64,000 nt of DNA from Shewanella electrodiphila (GTDB taxonomy: Bacteria; Pseudomonadota; Gammaproteobacteria; Enterobacterales; Shewanellaceae). The position numbers were made by a program, and so were the translations under genes. The stretch's first letter is position 1. Each line of letters starts with the position of its first letter. The notes below the pieces were generated by a model. It was given only the letters and a program-made list of their open reading frames with translations, ran no database searches and was not told the origin of the DNA. Where the stretch lies: the NCBI RefSeq assembly GCF_023283985.1, contig NZ_JAKIKU010000007.1, positions 248,001 through 312,000 of the forward strand, given 5' to 3'. Below, in pieces: positions 37,610 to 47,068 of the stretch.

Positions 37610-38743
37610 TTAGAAATAGTACCCGAAATTAACATTAATTCGTTTGTCCCAGTCATTGCCGAATTCTGGTAAGCCTATATGGTCATTATTGGCTGTCGCG
37701 AAAGTCATGTTTTTACCCAAAATAAAGTCAACCATGGTGTAAGTCGCACCAGCAGAGATCGCACAACCTGTGACGTTTTGCATGCTGTTGTCATAGCTAT
37801 CGTCAGCTACGTCAGGTGTCATTAAACCAAAGTCGTTGTAACATTTAACACTACCAAAATCAGTGGCAAAGGTTTTAGCGATATTTGCGCTATAGGCCTG
37901 GCCTTTAGAAGCGATTTCATACTGCCAGCTTACGACAGCAATACCGATTTTATTGTCGTCAGCAGAGTCAGCCGCGTCATATTCGTATTGCATCGCTTGC
38001 AGTTGCAAGTTCCAGCCTTTGTAAGTGCTATCTAAATGCAACGCTACAGCATAACGGTCGCCCATATTACCTGTATCACTGTTATAGATTTGACCATATT
38101 GAGCAGAACCACCAAACGTTGTAGAACCACCTTCATACTCAGAGGTATAGGTTTGTCTAAAGTTAAACCCATTGGTTTCTTCGTTATGATATTCAGTGCC
38201 ATTGATTTCGCCGCTGAATAATGAAGCTGAATAACGCTTGTTTTCCGTTGCACTGTAAACAGGATTTTTGTAGAACGCGAAATCAGTGTTCCAGCCGTTA
38301 TTGTCGTAAGAGGCTTTAATACCCACATCGTGGCTATCTTCAAAACCTAGGTAATAAGGAAGGCCGAACCAAAAGCTGTTTGAGATGAAACCAGGATTAC
38401 CAAATGGTACTTTATTGATACCAAGTTGAAGTTGCCACTCAGAGTTTATATCGTAGAAGCCATAACCGTATTTTATGTAGTTGCTATCTGAAGTGAATCG
38501 GTAATCTGAAGCTATACCCCAATCACCTATTTTCCCGTCAAATGTAATTGAAGCTACATCAAAATCAAATTCACCTAACTTGTCTTTTGAGGACTCATCG
38601 TAGTCTTTGTATGCATAATTAACGCGAACAGCACCTCCGATGCTTATACCATCTTCTTGTTCTTCTGCAATAGCATTAGTAGAAGACATTGCAACTGCTG
38701 TAGCCACCATCGACAACATAAACTTGGCGGTTTTTCTCATCAT
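37610..38743 (-). CDS. Outer-membrane porin, copy 2
   Basis: Paralogue of the porin at 31794-32924 (377 aa; signal peptide ending NAIA/EEQ, C-terminal NFGYYF). Two adjacent ATG codons (38743, 38740) follow AAAGGG. From the segment HDVGIKASYDNNGWNTD to ILGKNMTF the two proteins differ at only one residue, while the first 130 residues differ at about one in five and the last 25 at several. The central DNA is also nearly the same. This copy stands alone with its own promoter region, beside the transposase remnant. Confidence 0.85.
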   Translation of the reverse strand: MMRKTAKFMLSMVATAVAMSSTNAIAEEQEDGISIGGAVRVNYAYKDYDESSKDKLGEFDFDVASITFDGKIGDWGIASDYRFTSDSNYIKYGYGFYDINSEWQLQLGINKVPFGNPGFISNSFWFGLPYYLGFEDSHDVGIKASYDNNGWNTDFAFYKNPVYSATENKRYSASLFSGEINGTEYHNEETNGFNFRQTYTSEYEGGSTTFGGSAQYGQIYNSDTGNMGDRYAVALHLDSTYKGWNLQLQAMQYEYDAADSADDNKIGIAVVSWQYEIASKGQAYSANIAKTFATDFGSVKCYNDFGLMTPDVADDSYDNSMQNVTGCAISAGATYTMVDFILGKNMTFATANNDHIGLPEFGNDWDKRINVNFGYYF

Positions 38744-39425
38744 TTTTCCCTTTCTATTTGTAGATTTTATATTTTTAAGTGTTTTATGAAACTTTCGTCA
38801 CCATTTGCGGTGACAGCCCTTAGAGTGCGTTTTTTGTGGGCGGAAATCACAATCGTTGAGCGTTTTAATTTTGATAACTCAGCTAACTAAATCAGTTGTT
38901 AATCCAGAATTAGTTGTAGGTAATTGCTTTACAATAACGTGGTGTGTATCTAGCTTTCGCCGTTGAATAAGACAACCTAGAAGAGCAAAGAGTTGTCCTG
39001 AAAACGGGGTTGTGATGACTCATTAGGCAGTTAATTAATTAAAAAATAATGTAGGTAAATAGATAGGCGTATTGTGACGCCACCTTATCGACAACTATTC
39101 AAGTGTGCTACTGAATTAACCTTCCTTCTGAAAATCCAATGTTCTAGTTGAATTCAATAGATATAGACAAGTTGTGCGCTATTTTCATTTTGGTTTAGTG
39201 GCATGAGTTTTAATTAACCTTGGATTGTATTGAGGTTAAAAGGCGACCGCTAAATATTGGTTAGTGTTGAAGGCACATCAGAAGTGCGCGAGATTAAAGG
39301 TTTTATTGGTTGAGATACAGGTTGTAGTGTCAGTATTGAGATCTGGGAAACGATAATTTTATATTTTCATGACAATAGAAACTCTTGAACAACCAAAATG
39401 ATGTTCAAGATAAACATATATTCGT
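38744..39425. other. Non-coding region upstream of porin copy 2
   Basis: About 680 bp without a credible gene. An inverted repeat GTCACC-N6-GGTGAC at 38797-38814, 55 bp upstream of the porin start, may be an operator. The rest shows scattered stops in all frames and no clear structure. Confidence 0.5.
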
Positions 39426-39499
39426 CACTGCGCTGTTTCATAACACTAAAAAATGGCTCAAGGTTTTCAGTTTTTGGTTGCAGTTAATCAAGCTCGATG
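39426..39499 (-). pseudogene. Decayed fragment of the adjacent phosphatase gene
   Basis: Reverse-strand translation gives IELD*LQPKTENLEPFFSVMKQ, aligning with IEVDWQQPTIENVELFFSVMEQ of the phosphatase at 39655-40263, with a stop in place of Trp. The DNA also aligns with few gaps. It is the trace of a tandem duplication that has since decayed. Confidence 0.7.
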
Positions 39500-39654
39500 C
39501 TTATTGAGCAACTCCCGCTACCATAGACTTTTAAGTTACTCATGAGCTTGCTTAACAATATTTTATGAAAATATCGACATAACAAATTATCTGCTATGTC
39601 GATAAATCTTAAAGTCACACTTATTAACACATAGCTGCCCAACGTTGAGTTGGT

Positions 39655-40263
39655 CTATTTGGTAGAGTATTTTTGTTTGACTTGTTCAATGAGTGCTTGC
39701 CATTGTGGGTATTTTTCAAAGCTTTGTTGTAAGTCCCCCCAAGGCGATAATGTATCTTCTAGTACTTCTCCAGAAACATCGATACCTTGGGTAGCTAGGT
39801 ACAAATAGTAAAATGCTGAGGCGCGATAGTTGGCGGCGCAATGCACTAAAATCGACTTATCATTGTTTTGTTCCATCACACTAAAAAACAGCTCAACATT
39901 TTCTATTGTTGGCTGTTGCCAATCGACTTCGATGTTTTCATATTTCATCCCTGAATCGTTTACTAATTCGGGTTCTTCAGCAAGAAAGTTAGGATTATTG
40001 GTTGGAATTAGGTTAATCACGACCTCAACGCCTGCTTGTTTGAGCGTTTCAAACTCAGAGCTTGTCGGCAAACCTGCGGTTATCACCTGGTTATTGTTAA
40101 TTTTGATCGCTTTTATATCTGCAAGCTGTGCGGGATTAATTTCAGCGGCAACAGGGTTAACTAGGGCTAATGCGGTTATCATCATTGTCATGGCTATAGC
40201 CCCTTTTGTACGGTGTTTTAGTGGTTTGCCAGATGTTGCTTTATCATTGATTAGGCTGTTCAT
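39655..40263 (-). CDS. Protein tyrosine phosphatase-family protein
   Basis: Exported protein (202 aa) with a signal segment (MTMMITALALVNPVAA) and a phosphatase-like fold related to the DUF442/DSP group. The P-loop-like motif is VHCAANYRASAF: Cys142 and Arg147 are separated by four residues, not the five of classical CX5R phosphatases. I recall related proteins with HCxxNxRxS, so this may be a family trait. It starts 10 bp after the aldo-keto reductase gene and is probably cotranscribed with it. Substrate unknown. Confidence 0.7.
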   Translation of the reverse strand: MNSLINDKATSGKPLKHRTKGAIAMTMMITALALVNPVAAEINPAQLADIKAIKINNNQVITAGLPTSSEFETLKQAGVEVVINLIPTNNPNFLAEEPELVNDSGMKYENIEVDWQQPTIENVELFFSVMEQNNDKSILVHCAANYRASAFYYLYLATQGIDVSGEVLEDTLSPWGDLQQSFEKYPQWQALIEQVKQKYSTK

Positions 40264-40273
40264 CGTTTAAATC

Positions 40274-41290
40274 CTATTCCTTTAGAATATTATTGATTGC
40301 AGTTAATTCCTGTTGGCTAAAGTCTAGCTTATTCAGTGCATTAACAGAGTCGAGAATTTGCGCCGGACGACTGGCACCAATTAAACAGGTCGTTACAGCT
40401 TCATTATTCAGTGCCCATGCAATGGCCATCTGCGCTAACGATTGTCCACGCTGCTGTGCTAATTCATTTAAGGCTTTCACCTTTGATATTTTTGCTGAGG
40501 TGAGGTCTTTTTCGGCGAGGTAAATTTGATGTTCTTGTGCTGCTCTAGAATCTTTAGGAATACCATTGAGGTACTTACTGGTTAATAAGCCTTGCGCCAG
40601 AGGCGAAAATACAATCGAGCCAACGCCTTCAGTTTTTAGCACTTCCGTAAGACCATTTTCAATCCAGCGATCAAACAGGTTATAGCGTGGTTGATGGATT
40701 AATAAAGGAGTACCTAAATCTTGAAGTATCTTAATGGCTTGTTGGGTTTGCTGAGGTTGATAATTTGAAATCCCGACGTATAAAGCGCGGCCTGAACGCA
40801 CAATGTAATCCAGTGCCTGCATGGTTTCTTCTAATGGCGTATCAGCATCCATACAATGATGATAAAAGATATCAAAGTAGTCCAAGCCAGTGCGTTGAAG
40901 GCTTTGATCGCAGCTTGATACCAAGTACTTACGTGATCCACCCATTCCGTAAGGGCCTGGCCACATGTCATAACCCGCTTTGCTAGAAATAATCAATTCA
41001 TCACGATAAGGCGTTAAGTCGTGTTTAAAGATTGAACCAAAAGTTGATTCGGCAGCACCATAATTAGGGCCATAATTATTAGCTAAATCAAAATGGGTTA
41101 AACCAGAGTCAAAGGCTGTATGAAGCATGTTAGCAGCATTGACTCGAGAGTCGTTTTCACCGAAGTTTTGCCATAACCCTAGGGAAAGCTTAGGTAACAA
41201 AATGCCACTGCGCCCGCATCGTTCGTAAGCCATATTTTTATATCGGGTAGGGTTGGCAATATAGTGTGCATTGGGTTCGTGGGTAATCAT
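40274..41290 (-). CDS. gpr: L-glyceraldehyde 3-phosphate reductase (YghZ-type aldo-keto reductase)
   Basis: NADPH-dependent aldo-keto reductase (338 aa) of the AKR14/YghZ group, which reduces L-glyceraldehyde 3-phosphate and methylglyoxal. It shares with the E. coli protein the segments LSLGLWQNFG, THFDLANNYGP, KAGYDMWPGPYG, GGSRKYL, ALYVGISNY and SPLAQGLLT. The catalytic Asp-Tyr pair lies in the LANNYG segment and the Lys in SSKAGYD. First gene of a two-gene operon with the phosphatase-like gene. Confidence 0.9.
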   Translation of the reverse strand: MITHEPNAHYIANPTRYKNMAYERCGRSGILLPKLSLGLWQNFGENDSRVNAANMLHTAFDSGLTHFDLANNYGPNYGAAESTFGSIFKHDLTPYRDELIISSKAGYDMWPGPYGMGGSRKYLVSSCDQSLQRTGLDYFDIFYHHCMDADTPLEETMQALDYIVRSGRALYVGISNYQPQQTQQAIKILQDLGTPLLIHQPRYNLFDRWIENGLTEVLKTEGVGSIVFSPLAQGLLTSKYLNGIPKDSRAAQEHQIYLAEKDLTSAKISKVKALNELAQQRGQSLAQMAIAWALNNEAVTTCLIGASRPAQILDSVNALNKLDFSQQELTAINNILKE

Positions 41291-41588
41291 TTATCATCCT
41301 AAAAATGAGCGGTTTTGAGCAAACATTATCTCAGTAAGGTTTGACGCCTATGAACTATTACAAGTTATCCATTAGCTATTTAAAATAGATTATTACAGTT
41401 AGTCGGAGAGTTCACCCATTAATGGGACTCTTTGTATTATTAAATGCTAATAAATGTCATATTTTGTTTGTTTTGTAGTCACATTTACTCTTTAGATTAT
41501 GCAAGGTTACGTTCCGAAGTGGCTTAGCAAATTGTGCTTAAGTTTGAGCTGATTGCTAGGTACATCTAAAAATTAAATGGAGTTAAGC

Positions 41589-42872
41589 ATGTTGATGAAG
41601 AGTGAAAACAAACTTGCGCTAATAGCGATGTCACTAGGTCTGTTATTTATTTCAGGTTGTAATGATGACGATGATAACGGCCAAGGTGAGGTTGATGCGA
41701 AATTAGATAAAACCGTGGTGGTAAGTGTTGGCCCAAGACCCTCATATTTAGTTGAGCAAATGCAAGACAGTGAGTTAAAAAACCAATTGACCCAATGTGC
41801 TGGTGAAACAATGTATCGACATGACTTTTCCATCGGCCATCGGGGCGCGGCAATGCAGTTTCCTGAGCATACTAAAGAGTCTTATCAGGCTGCGATTGAT
41901 TCAGGTGCAGGTGTAGTGGAATGTGATGTGACATTTACTCAAGATAAAGCGCTGGTATGTCGTCATTCGCAATGTGATTTGGCAACAACAACTAATATTT
42001 TAGCTATTCCTGAGCTTGCTGCTAAGTGCTCAGTCCCTTTCAGTCCTGCAGACTTAGTAAATGGCGTTATGGCGACGGCGCAATGTTGTACCAGTGATAT
42101 CACCTTGGCTGAGTTTAAAATGCTTGAAGGTAAAATGGATGGTGCAAACCCAAATGCGACGACAGTTGAAGAGTTTATGGCTGGAACGGCTAACTGGCGC
42201 ACCGATTTATACTCAGGTAGCGGCACGCTAATGACCCATGCTGCAAGTATCACTATGTTTAAAGCGGCTGGAGTAAAGATGACACCAGAGCTAAAGTCGG
42301 CCAGTGTAGCAATGCCATTTGACGGTTTTAGCCAGCAAGATTATGCCCAAAAAATGGTAGATGAATATGTTGCTGCAGATGTCGATGCCGCCAATGTTTA
42401 CCCTCAATCATTTAACCTTGAAGATGTGAAATACTGGATTGCCAATAGTCCAGATTTTGGTGAGCAAGGAGTGTATCTTGACGATAGATACGATTTGGCT
42501 GACTTTGACCCACAAAACAGTGCGACGTGGTCACCGACTATGGATGAGCTAGCAAATGATGGCGTGAAGATTATTGCCCCGCCATTGTGGGTGTTGGTGA
42601 CACTAGATACCGATAATCAAATTGTTCCCTCAGAGTATGCAGTCGCGGCTAAAGGGGCGGGATTGAATATTATTACTTGGACACTTGAGCGTTCGGGTCT
42701 ATTAACTCAAGGCGCAGGCGGTTGGTATTATCAATCGATAACTGACGCTGTCGATAATGAAGGTGATGCATTTGAGTTATTGGATGTGCTAACAAAAGAC
42801 GTCGGTGTTATGGGCGTGTTTTCAGACTGGCCCGCGACTGTGACTTATTATGCTAACTGTGTCGGTATTTAA
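41589..42872 (+). CDS. Glycerophosphodiester phosphodiesterase-family lipoprotein
   Basis: Lipoprotein (about 427 aa; lipobox LLFISGC followed by an Asp run) with a GDPD TIM-barrel domain. The catalytic start is [18 protein letters not shown], and the metal-binding pattern continues in [20 protein letters not shown]. The C-terminal half keeps TPELKSA and [11 protein letters not shown]. It hydrolyses glycerophosphodiesters to glycerol 3-phosphate and an alcohol, in the periplasm or at the surface. The ATG at 41589 has GGAG six bases upstream. The larger insert with Cys pairs (CCTSD) is less usual. Confidence 0.85.
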   Translation: MLMKSENKLALIAMSLGLLFISGCNDDDDNGQGEVDAKLDKTVVVSVGPRPSYLVEQMQDSELKNQLTQCAGETMYRHDFSIGHRGAAMQFPEHTKESYQAAIDSGAGVVECDVTFTQDKALVCRHSQCDLATTTNILAIPELAAKCSVPFSPADLVNGVMATAQCCTSDITLAEFKMLEGKMDGANPNATTVEEFMAGTANWRTDLYSGSGTLMTHAASITMFKAAGVKMTPELKSASVAMPFDGFSQQDYAQKMVDEYVAADVDAANVYPQSFNLEDVKYWIANSPDFGEQGVYLDDRYDLADFDPQNSATWSPTMDELANDGVKIIAPPLWVLVTLDTDNQIVPSEYAVAAKGAGLNIITWTLERSGLLTQGAGGWYYQSITDAVDNEGDAFELLDVLTKDVGVMGVFSDWPATVTYYANCVGI

Positions 42873-43093
42873 TTCGTAAGGCTCTTTCCGCCAAATGTGT
42901 TGAGTTAATGAATGTATTTGGTGGTTTAAGATTTTGGGCATAACGGCTTTAAAAATATTCACATTTAGCAATTAGTTGCTAAGTCATTAATTCAATTGAT
43001 AGTGATGTGTTCCACACAAATATGTGTTTTATCAAATTGGTTAAGTTAATTTAGGTTCAAATTTAAACATCAGCTAATCTAAAGGGACTTAGA

Positions 43094-43588
43094 GTGGGAA
43101 AAGTTATAAAACTTGCCTTAATCGGCATTATCGCAATAGTTACATATAAACACTTCAATACGAAAGAGCAGGTAGATGGTCAGAATTGGCTTCAGTATCA
43201 ATTTGACTCTGATAATGTGGTGGTAAAGTTCCCTGATAAGCCCAAAGTTGAGAATATCAGTGTTGAAAATTTACAAATTGAAATGGTGCGATTAAGAAGG
43301 GAAAATGTTGAGTACGGAATCAGTGTATTTCGCGGTGAAAGCATATTACATGCGCAGTCTGGTCCGGCTTCTTTAATCAAAAAAGGTGCTGAATTAATCT
43401 CATCGAATAATATTTTCGTGATGGATTATTTAGGCGATGAATATCATTTGATTTATAAGGGCCGAAATGTCACGCAACGTTTTATTCACTTAGATGATAG
43501 CCTAGTGAGTCAAATCGTTTTTTTTGGGGAAGGTGATATTCCTAAAAAAAGTGCCCAATTGTTTTTAGGTTCTCTTGAGGTTTTATAA
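43094..43588 (+). CDS. Hypothetical membrane-anchored protein
   Basis: 164-residue protein with one N-terminal transmembrane helix (LALIGIIAIVTYKHF) and a periplasmic alpha/beta domain beginning VVVKFPDKPKVE, a pattern seen in several small PsbP/Mog1-like domains. GTG start with AAAGGGAC upstream. No partner is recognised nearby. Function unknown. Confidence 0.6.
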   Translation: MGKVIKLALIGIIAIVTYKHFNTKEQVDGQNWLQYQFDSDNVVVKFPDKPKVENISVENLQIEMVRLRRENVEYGISVFRGESILHAQSGPASLIKKGAELISSNNIFVMDYLGDEYHLIYKGRNVTQRFIHLDDSLVSQIVFFGEGDIPKKSAQLFLGSLEVL

Positions 43589-43854
43589 TAGAAGTGTTGT
43601 TTTTTTATTATGTAATTTCCGTAAGATAAAATAACACCTTGTTGCAGGAGCGTTGATATAGCCCTGCAGCAAAGTTAGCTTAACCTCTATCATATCGACT
43701 TTGGGCATATCGACTTTGAGCATATAAAGCCTTGGCTACAAAATTCACCGAGATGCTGAAGGTTCTAGGTTGGTATAAAATGATTAAGTAATATCACTCT
43801 GCTAGAAATTAGTATCTCTTTAGAAATTGTTAATTACCTTTTAATACCATATGG

Positions 43855-44667
43855 TTAATTAACGATTTTTCTTGTCAATAACATGTAAGAACTCTCTCCA
43901 AACTCTGCTGTTACTTGCTGTCCACTATATTCTACGGGAAGTTTAAAGCTGCTTCGAAACCAAGACTCACTGACTAAGTCTCTAAAAATTGGCATGAGCC
44001 CAGATGCATCTTGAGTAAACGCCCATATTTCACAAGTATTGGATTTACAAGTTACTTTAAACTCTTTGAGGTTATCAACATTAGGATGCAACTTGAAGAA
44101 ATCACTAATTCGCGTTTGTATATCTATTGCCCAATCATAGTCTATTGTTTCGCTATAGAAATCCTGATAAGTAGACACTAATTTGGGATTTTTTGATTCA
44201 GAAATCCAATTAGCGAATGTTTCTGGTAATACGGCTTGTAGCTCATCATTGGTAAGGTAGGTTTCAAGTTGCTCTGGTTGCTCTGGTTGCTCTGGTTGCT
44301 CTGGTTGCTCTGGTTGCTCTGGTTGCTGTGCAAATTCTGTAGCCTTGATGTTAGAGTGGCTTTCATTATTTCTTAGTTCATGGCTTTTAGTCGTTGTATC
44401 TTCAATATCTGAAGCTTTTGATTCAAGAACGGTTGTAGAAGATGACTCCATTTTTTTTCTTGAATCTTTTGCGTTGTTTTCTAGATTAATTTGTTTTTGA
44501 GTTAATTGTTGAGTTGACCTCTCGAATTGTTTGTATTGATTTTGGCTTGAGCTTAACTCTTGATTTTTTGAGTTAATTTCTAGTGGGGGATTTGTCAGGT
44601 TTTGAAAAAGTAGAGTTGAAATAATGCCCAATACAAATGAACAACTAATAGATAAAAAGCGTTTCAT
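43855..44667 (-). CDS. Hypothetical anchored protein with Pro-Glu-Gln repeats
   Basis: 270-residue protein with an N-terminal hydrophobic anchor (FLSISCSFVLGIISTLLF), a polar, coiled-coil-like region (about 35-115), a run of seven Pro-Glu-Gln units from a 9-bp DNA repeat, and a C-terminal globular domain with a Cys pair (CKSNTCEIWAF). The repeat probably makes a stiff spacer lifting the domain away from the membrane. Function unknown. Confidence 0.6.
   Translation of the reverse strand: MKRFLSISCSFVLGIISTLLFQNLTNPPLEINSKNQELSSSQNQYKQFERSTQQLTQKQINLENNAKDSRKKMESSSTTVLESKASDIEDTTTKSHELRNNESHSNIKATEFAQQPEQPEQPEQPEQPEQPEQLETYLTNDELQAVLPETFANWISESKNPKLVSTYQDFYSETIDYDWAIDIQTRISDFFKLHPNVDNLKEFKVTCKSNTCEIWAFTQDASGLMPIFRDLVSESWFRSSFKLPVEYSGQQVTAEFGESSYMLLTRKIVN
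44268..44327. repeat. 9-bp in-frame tandem repeat
   Basis: More than six copies of GTTGCTCTG, encoding Pro-Glu-Gln on the minus strand within the hypothetical anchored protein. Copy number may vary between strains without loss of frame. Confidence 0.95.
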
Positions 44668-44823
44668 AAAATTCCTTTTAAAGTAAATTCTTAAGTCCGT
44701 TTAAGTATTTGTAATCTTGATTAGATTATTTGTTTTAGTCTATAAAGATTTGGTTGTAAAAGTCTATAGCTCTAAGTATCTAAGTATTCGTTTTATCATG
44801 TAGAAATGACTCCATTTCAAGCT

Positions 44824-45159
44824 TTAATCTAAAGGGCACACATAAGCATTAGCTAACAAGGTGACTGAAGTGGTAAAGACTTTTGGTTTATAAAGAAATA
44901 CCGTATTAGCGCCTAGTGTAAGTGCATCATTTCTTAATTGATTAATAGCACCTTGAGTTAAATCTTTATTGGTAATAAATAGATAATCATACCAATGCCC
45001 CTGTGAACCAATAAGAGTGCCTTTTAATTCACAGATATCCATATCACCTTGTTCTGACCACAAGACTGCGACATGTTCACTATTCATTTCTGGGGTTGTG
45101 ATACAGCCAGTCAGACTAAGTATGCTCAAACTTATCAAAAGTACTTTAAGGGTATTCAT
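44824..45159 (-). CDS. DUF4156-like lipoprotein
   Basis: Small lipoprotein (about 111 aa) with lipobox LSLTGC and a mature domain containing CELKGTLIGSQGHWYDYL and LRNDALTLGANTVFL, reminiscent of DUF4156. A conserved Cys pair (CELKG and the C-terminal YVCPLD) likely forms a disulfide. The ATG at 45159 has AAGG at proper spacing. Upstream TTG and ATG starts exist but lack a site. Function unknown. Confidence 0.65.
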   Translation of the reverse strand: MNTLKVLLISLSILSLTGCITTPEMNSEHVAVLWSEQGDMDICELKGTLIGSQGHWYDYLFITNKDLTQGAINQLRNDALTLGANTVFLYKPKVFTTSVTLLANAYVCPLD

Positions 45160-45356
45160 AATCGCCTTATTCATATTTATTTTATTCAATGGCTGTTCAG
45201 CTTTAGCCGACTATAATTAATTCAGTAAAATGAAAGTTATGGCTAATGATAGCAGTAATATCGGTGATGCTAACTGATAGTACATCTATTTATTGTTAGA
45301 GAACAGCGAGCAATATTGACGGTGATATCAGTGAGCGACAAGGTGAGGAATGACCA

Positions 45357-45680
45357 ATGAGTACAATAGATTTTGGTGATGAAACAGTTGTAAGGTCTAC
45401 ATTTGCTACTGCGCAGAATGGGGCATTTAGTGGAGATGGCCAGCTATCGTTAACTAAAAGCCGTTTGTATTTTGAAGCTTCAAATAAGATATTTGAAATG
45501 GGTCCGTATGAGATTGCACTCACTGATATTGAGAAGGTCGAAAAGTGCTGGGGAACGGGAGGCGGGATATTACCCGTAACCGCTGATGCGATTAAAATTG
45601 AGTTAAACAATCATAAAAGTTACAAGTTTATGGTTGCAGATTCAGAGGCTTGGATTGAACTTCTGACCGAAACACATTAA
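45357..45680 (+). CDS. Hypothetical PH/GRAM-like domain protein
   Basis: Cytosolic 107-residue beta-rich protein (GDGQLSLTKSRLYFEASNK, YEIALTDIEKVEKCWG, YKFMVADSEAWIELL) resembling a bacterial PH or GRAM fold: seven strands and a final helix. GAGGAA precedes the ATG. A bidirectional terminator follows. Function unknown. Confidence 0.6.
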   Translation: MSTIDFGDETVVRSTFATAQNGAFSGDGQLSLTKSRLYFEASNKIFEMGPYEIALTDIEKVEKCWGTGGGILPVTADAIKIELNNHKSYKFMVADSEAWIELLTETH

Positions 45681-45752
45681 TCATGAGTATTGATACTTTA
45701 CGTTTTTAACTCTCGATTCTTAAGTGCTAACGCTGCATTTTGTTTTTGATAC

Positions 45753-45784
45753 AAAAAAGCTGAATCAAATGATTCAGCTTTTTT
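45753..45784. terminator. Bidirectional terminator
   Basis: Perfect 15-bp stem (AAAAAAGCTGAATCA and its complement) with a two-base minimal gap, serving the PH-like gene and the convergent ppaC. Confidence 0.88.
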
Positions 45785-45825
45785 CGTTTTAGCGAGGTAC
45801 ATTGAAGACTCGCAGTTTCTGCAAT

Positions 45826-46746
45826 TTATGCAAACACATCTTGTAGAGATGGTACAACTTGCTTCTTACGGCTTAATACACCGTCTAACCATACGCGGCC
45901 ATCAACACTGGCTTTACCGTATGCTTTTTCTGTAAGGAATTCATCGTCAGAAACCACTAACATTTCTGAACCTTCTTTCATGATGTCAGTTAGTAATAAT
46001 AAAACACTGTGGCGATTGCCTTCAGCCTTTAGTGCTGCAATATCAGCTTCTAAATCTGCTTTGATATCATCAAATACCGCTAAGTCGATAACTTCTAGCT
46101 GACCGATACCTACAAGGTTACCGTTCATGTTGAAGTCTTTAAAATCACGCAATACAAGGTCACGGGCTGGTGTGCCTTCAACTGCTGATTTTACTTTGAA
46201 CATTTCCATGCCGACTTCTTTAAAGTCTTCAATACCAGCGATTTCAGCTAATGCTTCAACACAACGGATATCTGCAGTGGTACAGGTAGGCGATTTGAAG
46301 ATAACCGTGTCACTTAAAATAGCGCACATCATGATGCCAGCGATATTAGCTGGGATTTCTACTTGGTAGAAATCGTACATCATTTTAATCACTGTATTTG
46401 AACAGCCTACTGGACGGATCCAACACTCAAGCGGGGTAGAGGTCGTTAAGTCACCTAATTTGTGATGATCAACGATACCCACGATAGTCGCTTCAGCGAT
46501 ATCATCTGGTGCTTGGGTAAGTTCTGAATGGTCAACGATGTAAACTTCTTCGCCTGCGTAGCTTTCTTTGAATTCTGGTGCTTCAAAACCAAATCTATCT
46601 AAGATATAGGCTGTTTCAGGTGAAAGCTCACCTAAACGTGCTGCAATTGCAGGCTCTTCAATTTGATTTTTTAAGTAAGCTAGTGCGATTGCACCGCAGA
46701 TTGAATCTGAATCTGGGATCTTATGACCCACTACATACATTGCCAT
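45826..46746 (-). CDS. ppaC: Manganese-dependent inorganic pyrophosphatase
   Basis: Family II (DHH) pyrophosphatase, 306 aa, cleaving pyrophosphate in the cytosol with Mn. Signatures are VVGHKIPDSDSICGAIA, VDHSE, the DHH motif in GIVDHHKLGD, and the DHHA2-type C-terminal part with a basic RKK site (VLSRKKQVVP) that binds pyrophosphate. Single gene with its own promoter region. Confidence 0.95.
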   Translation of the reverse strand: MAMYVVGHKIPDSDSICGAIALAYLKNQIEEPAIAARLGELSPETAYILDRFGFEAPEFKESYAGEEVYIVDHSELTQAPDDIAEATIVGIVDHHKLGDLTTSTPLECWIRPVGCSNTVIKMMYDFYQVEIPANIAGIMMCAILSDTVIFKSPTCTTADIRCVEALAEIAGIEDFKEVGMEMFKVKSAVEGTPARDLVLRDFKDFNMNGNLVGIGQLEVIDLAVFDDIKADLEADIAALKAEGNRHSVLLLLTDIMKEGSEMLVVSDDEFLTEKAYGKASVDGRVWLDGVLSRKKQVVPSLQDVFA

Positions 46747-47068
46747 TGTTAAACGCTCCTATAAATTTGCTGCGATTTTAACAAGAAATCACCAAGCGAC
46801 CAATAACTAAAAAGCCTGAAGTGGTTTATTAAGCGCGGACAGCGCAGCAATGACTGCTGATTGCGAGGGAAAAGCTAGCGTTTAATCGTGCAACAAGCAT
46901 CAGCAGAGAAATGGATTACCATTGATAAACCCGCTCATAAGGCATGTTACTTTATTACCGATGTTGGCTTCACAAACACTAACAAATATTTGGACAGAAA
47001 TGCGTTACGAAGTTCTGAAAGTTTCTATATTTCGGATAACCTCAGCTATGAAAAAGTACAAGTATCAC

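Noticed and set aside
43693..43730. Two near-identical 16-bp units (ATATCGACTTTG...)
   Set aside because: Only two copies in a short intergenic region, with no link to a gene start or known element.
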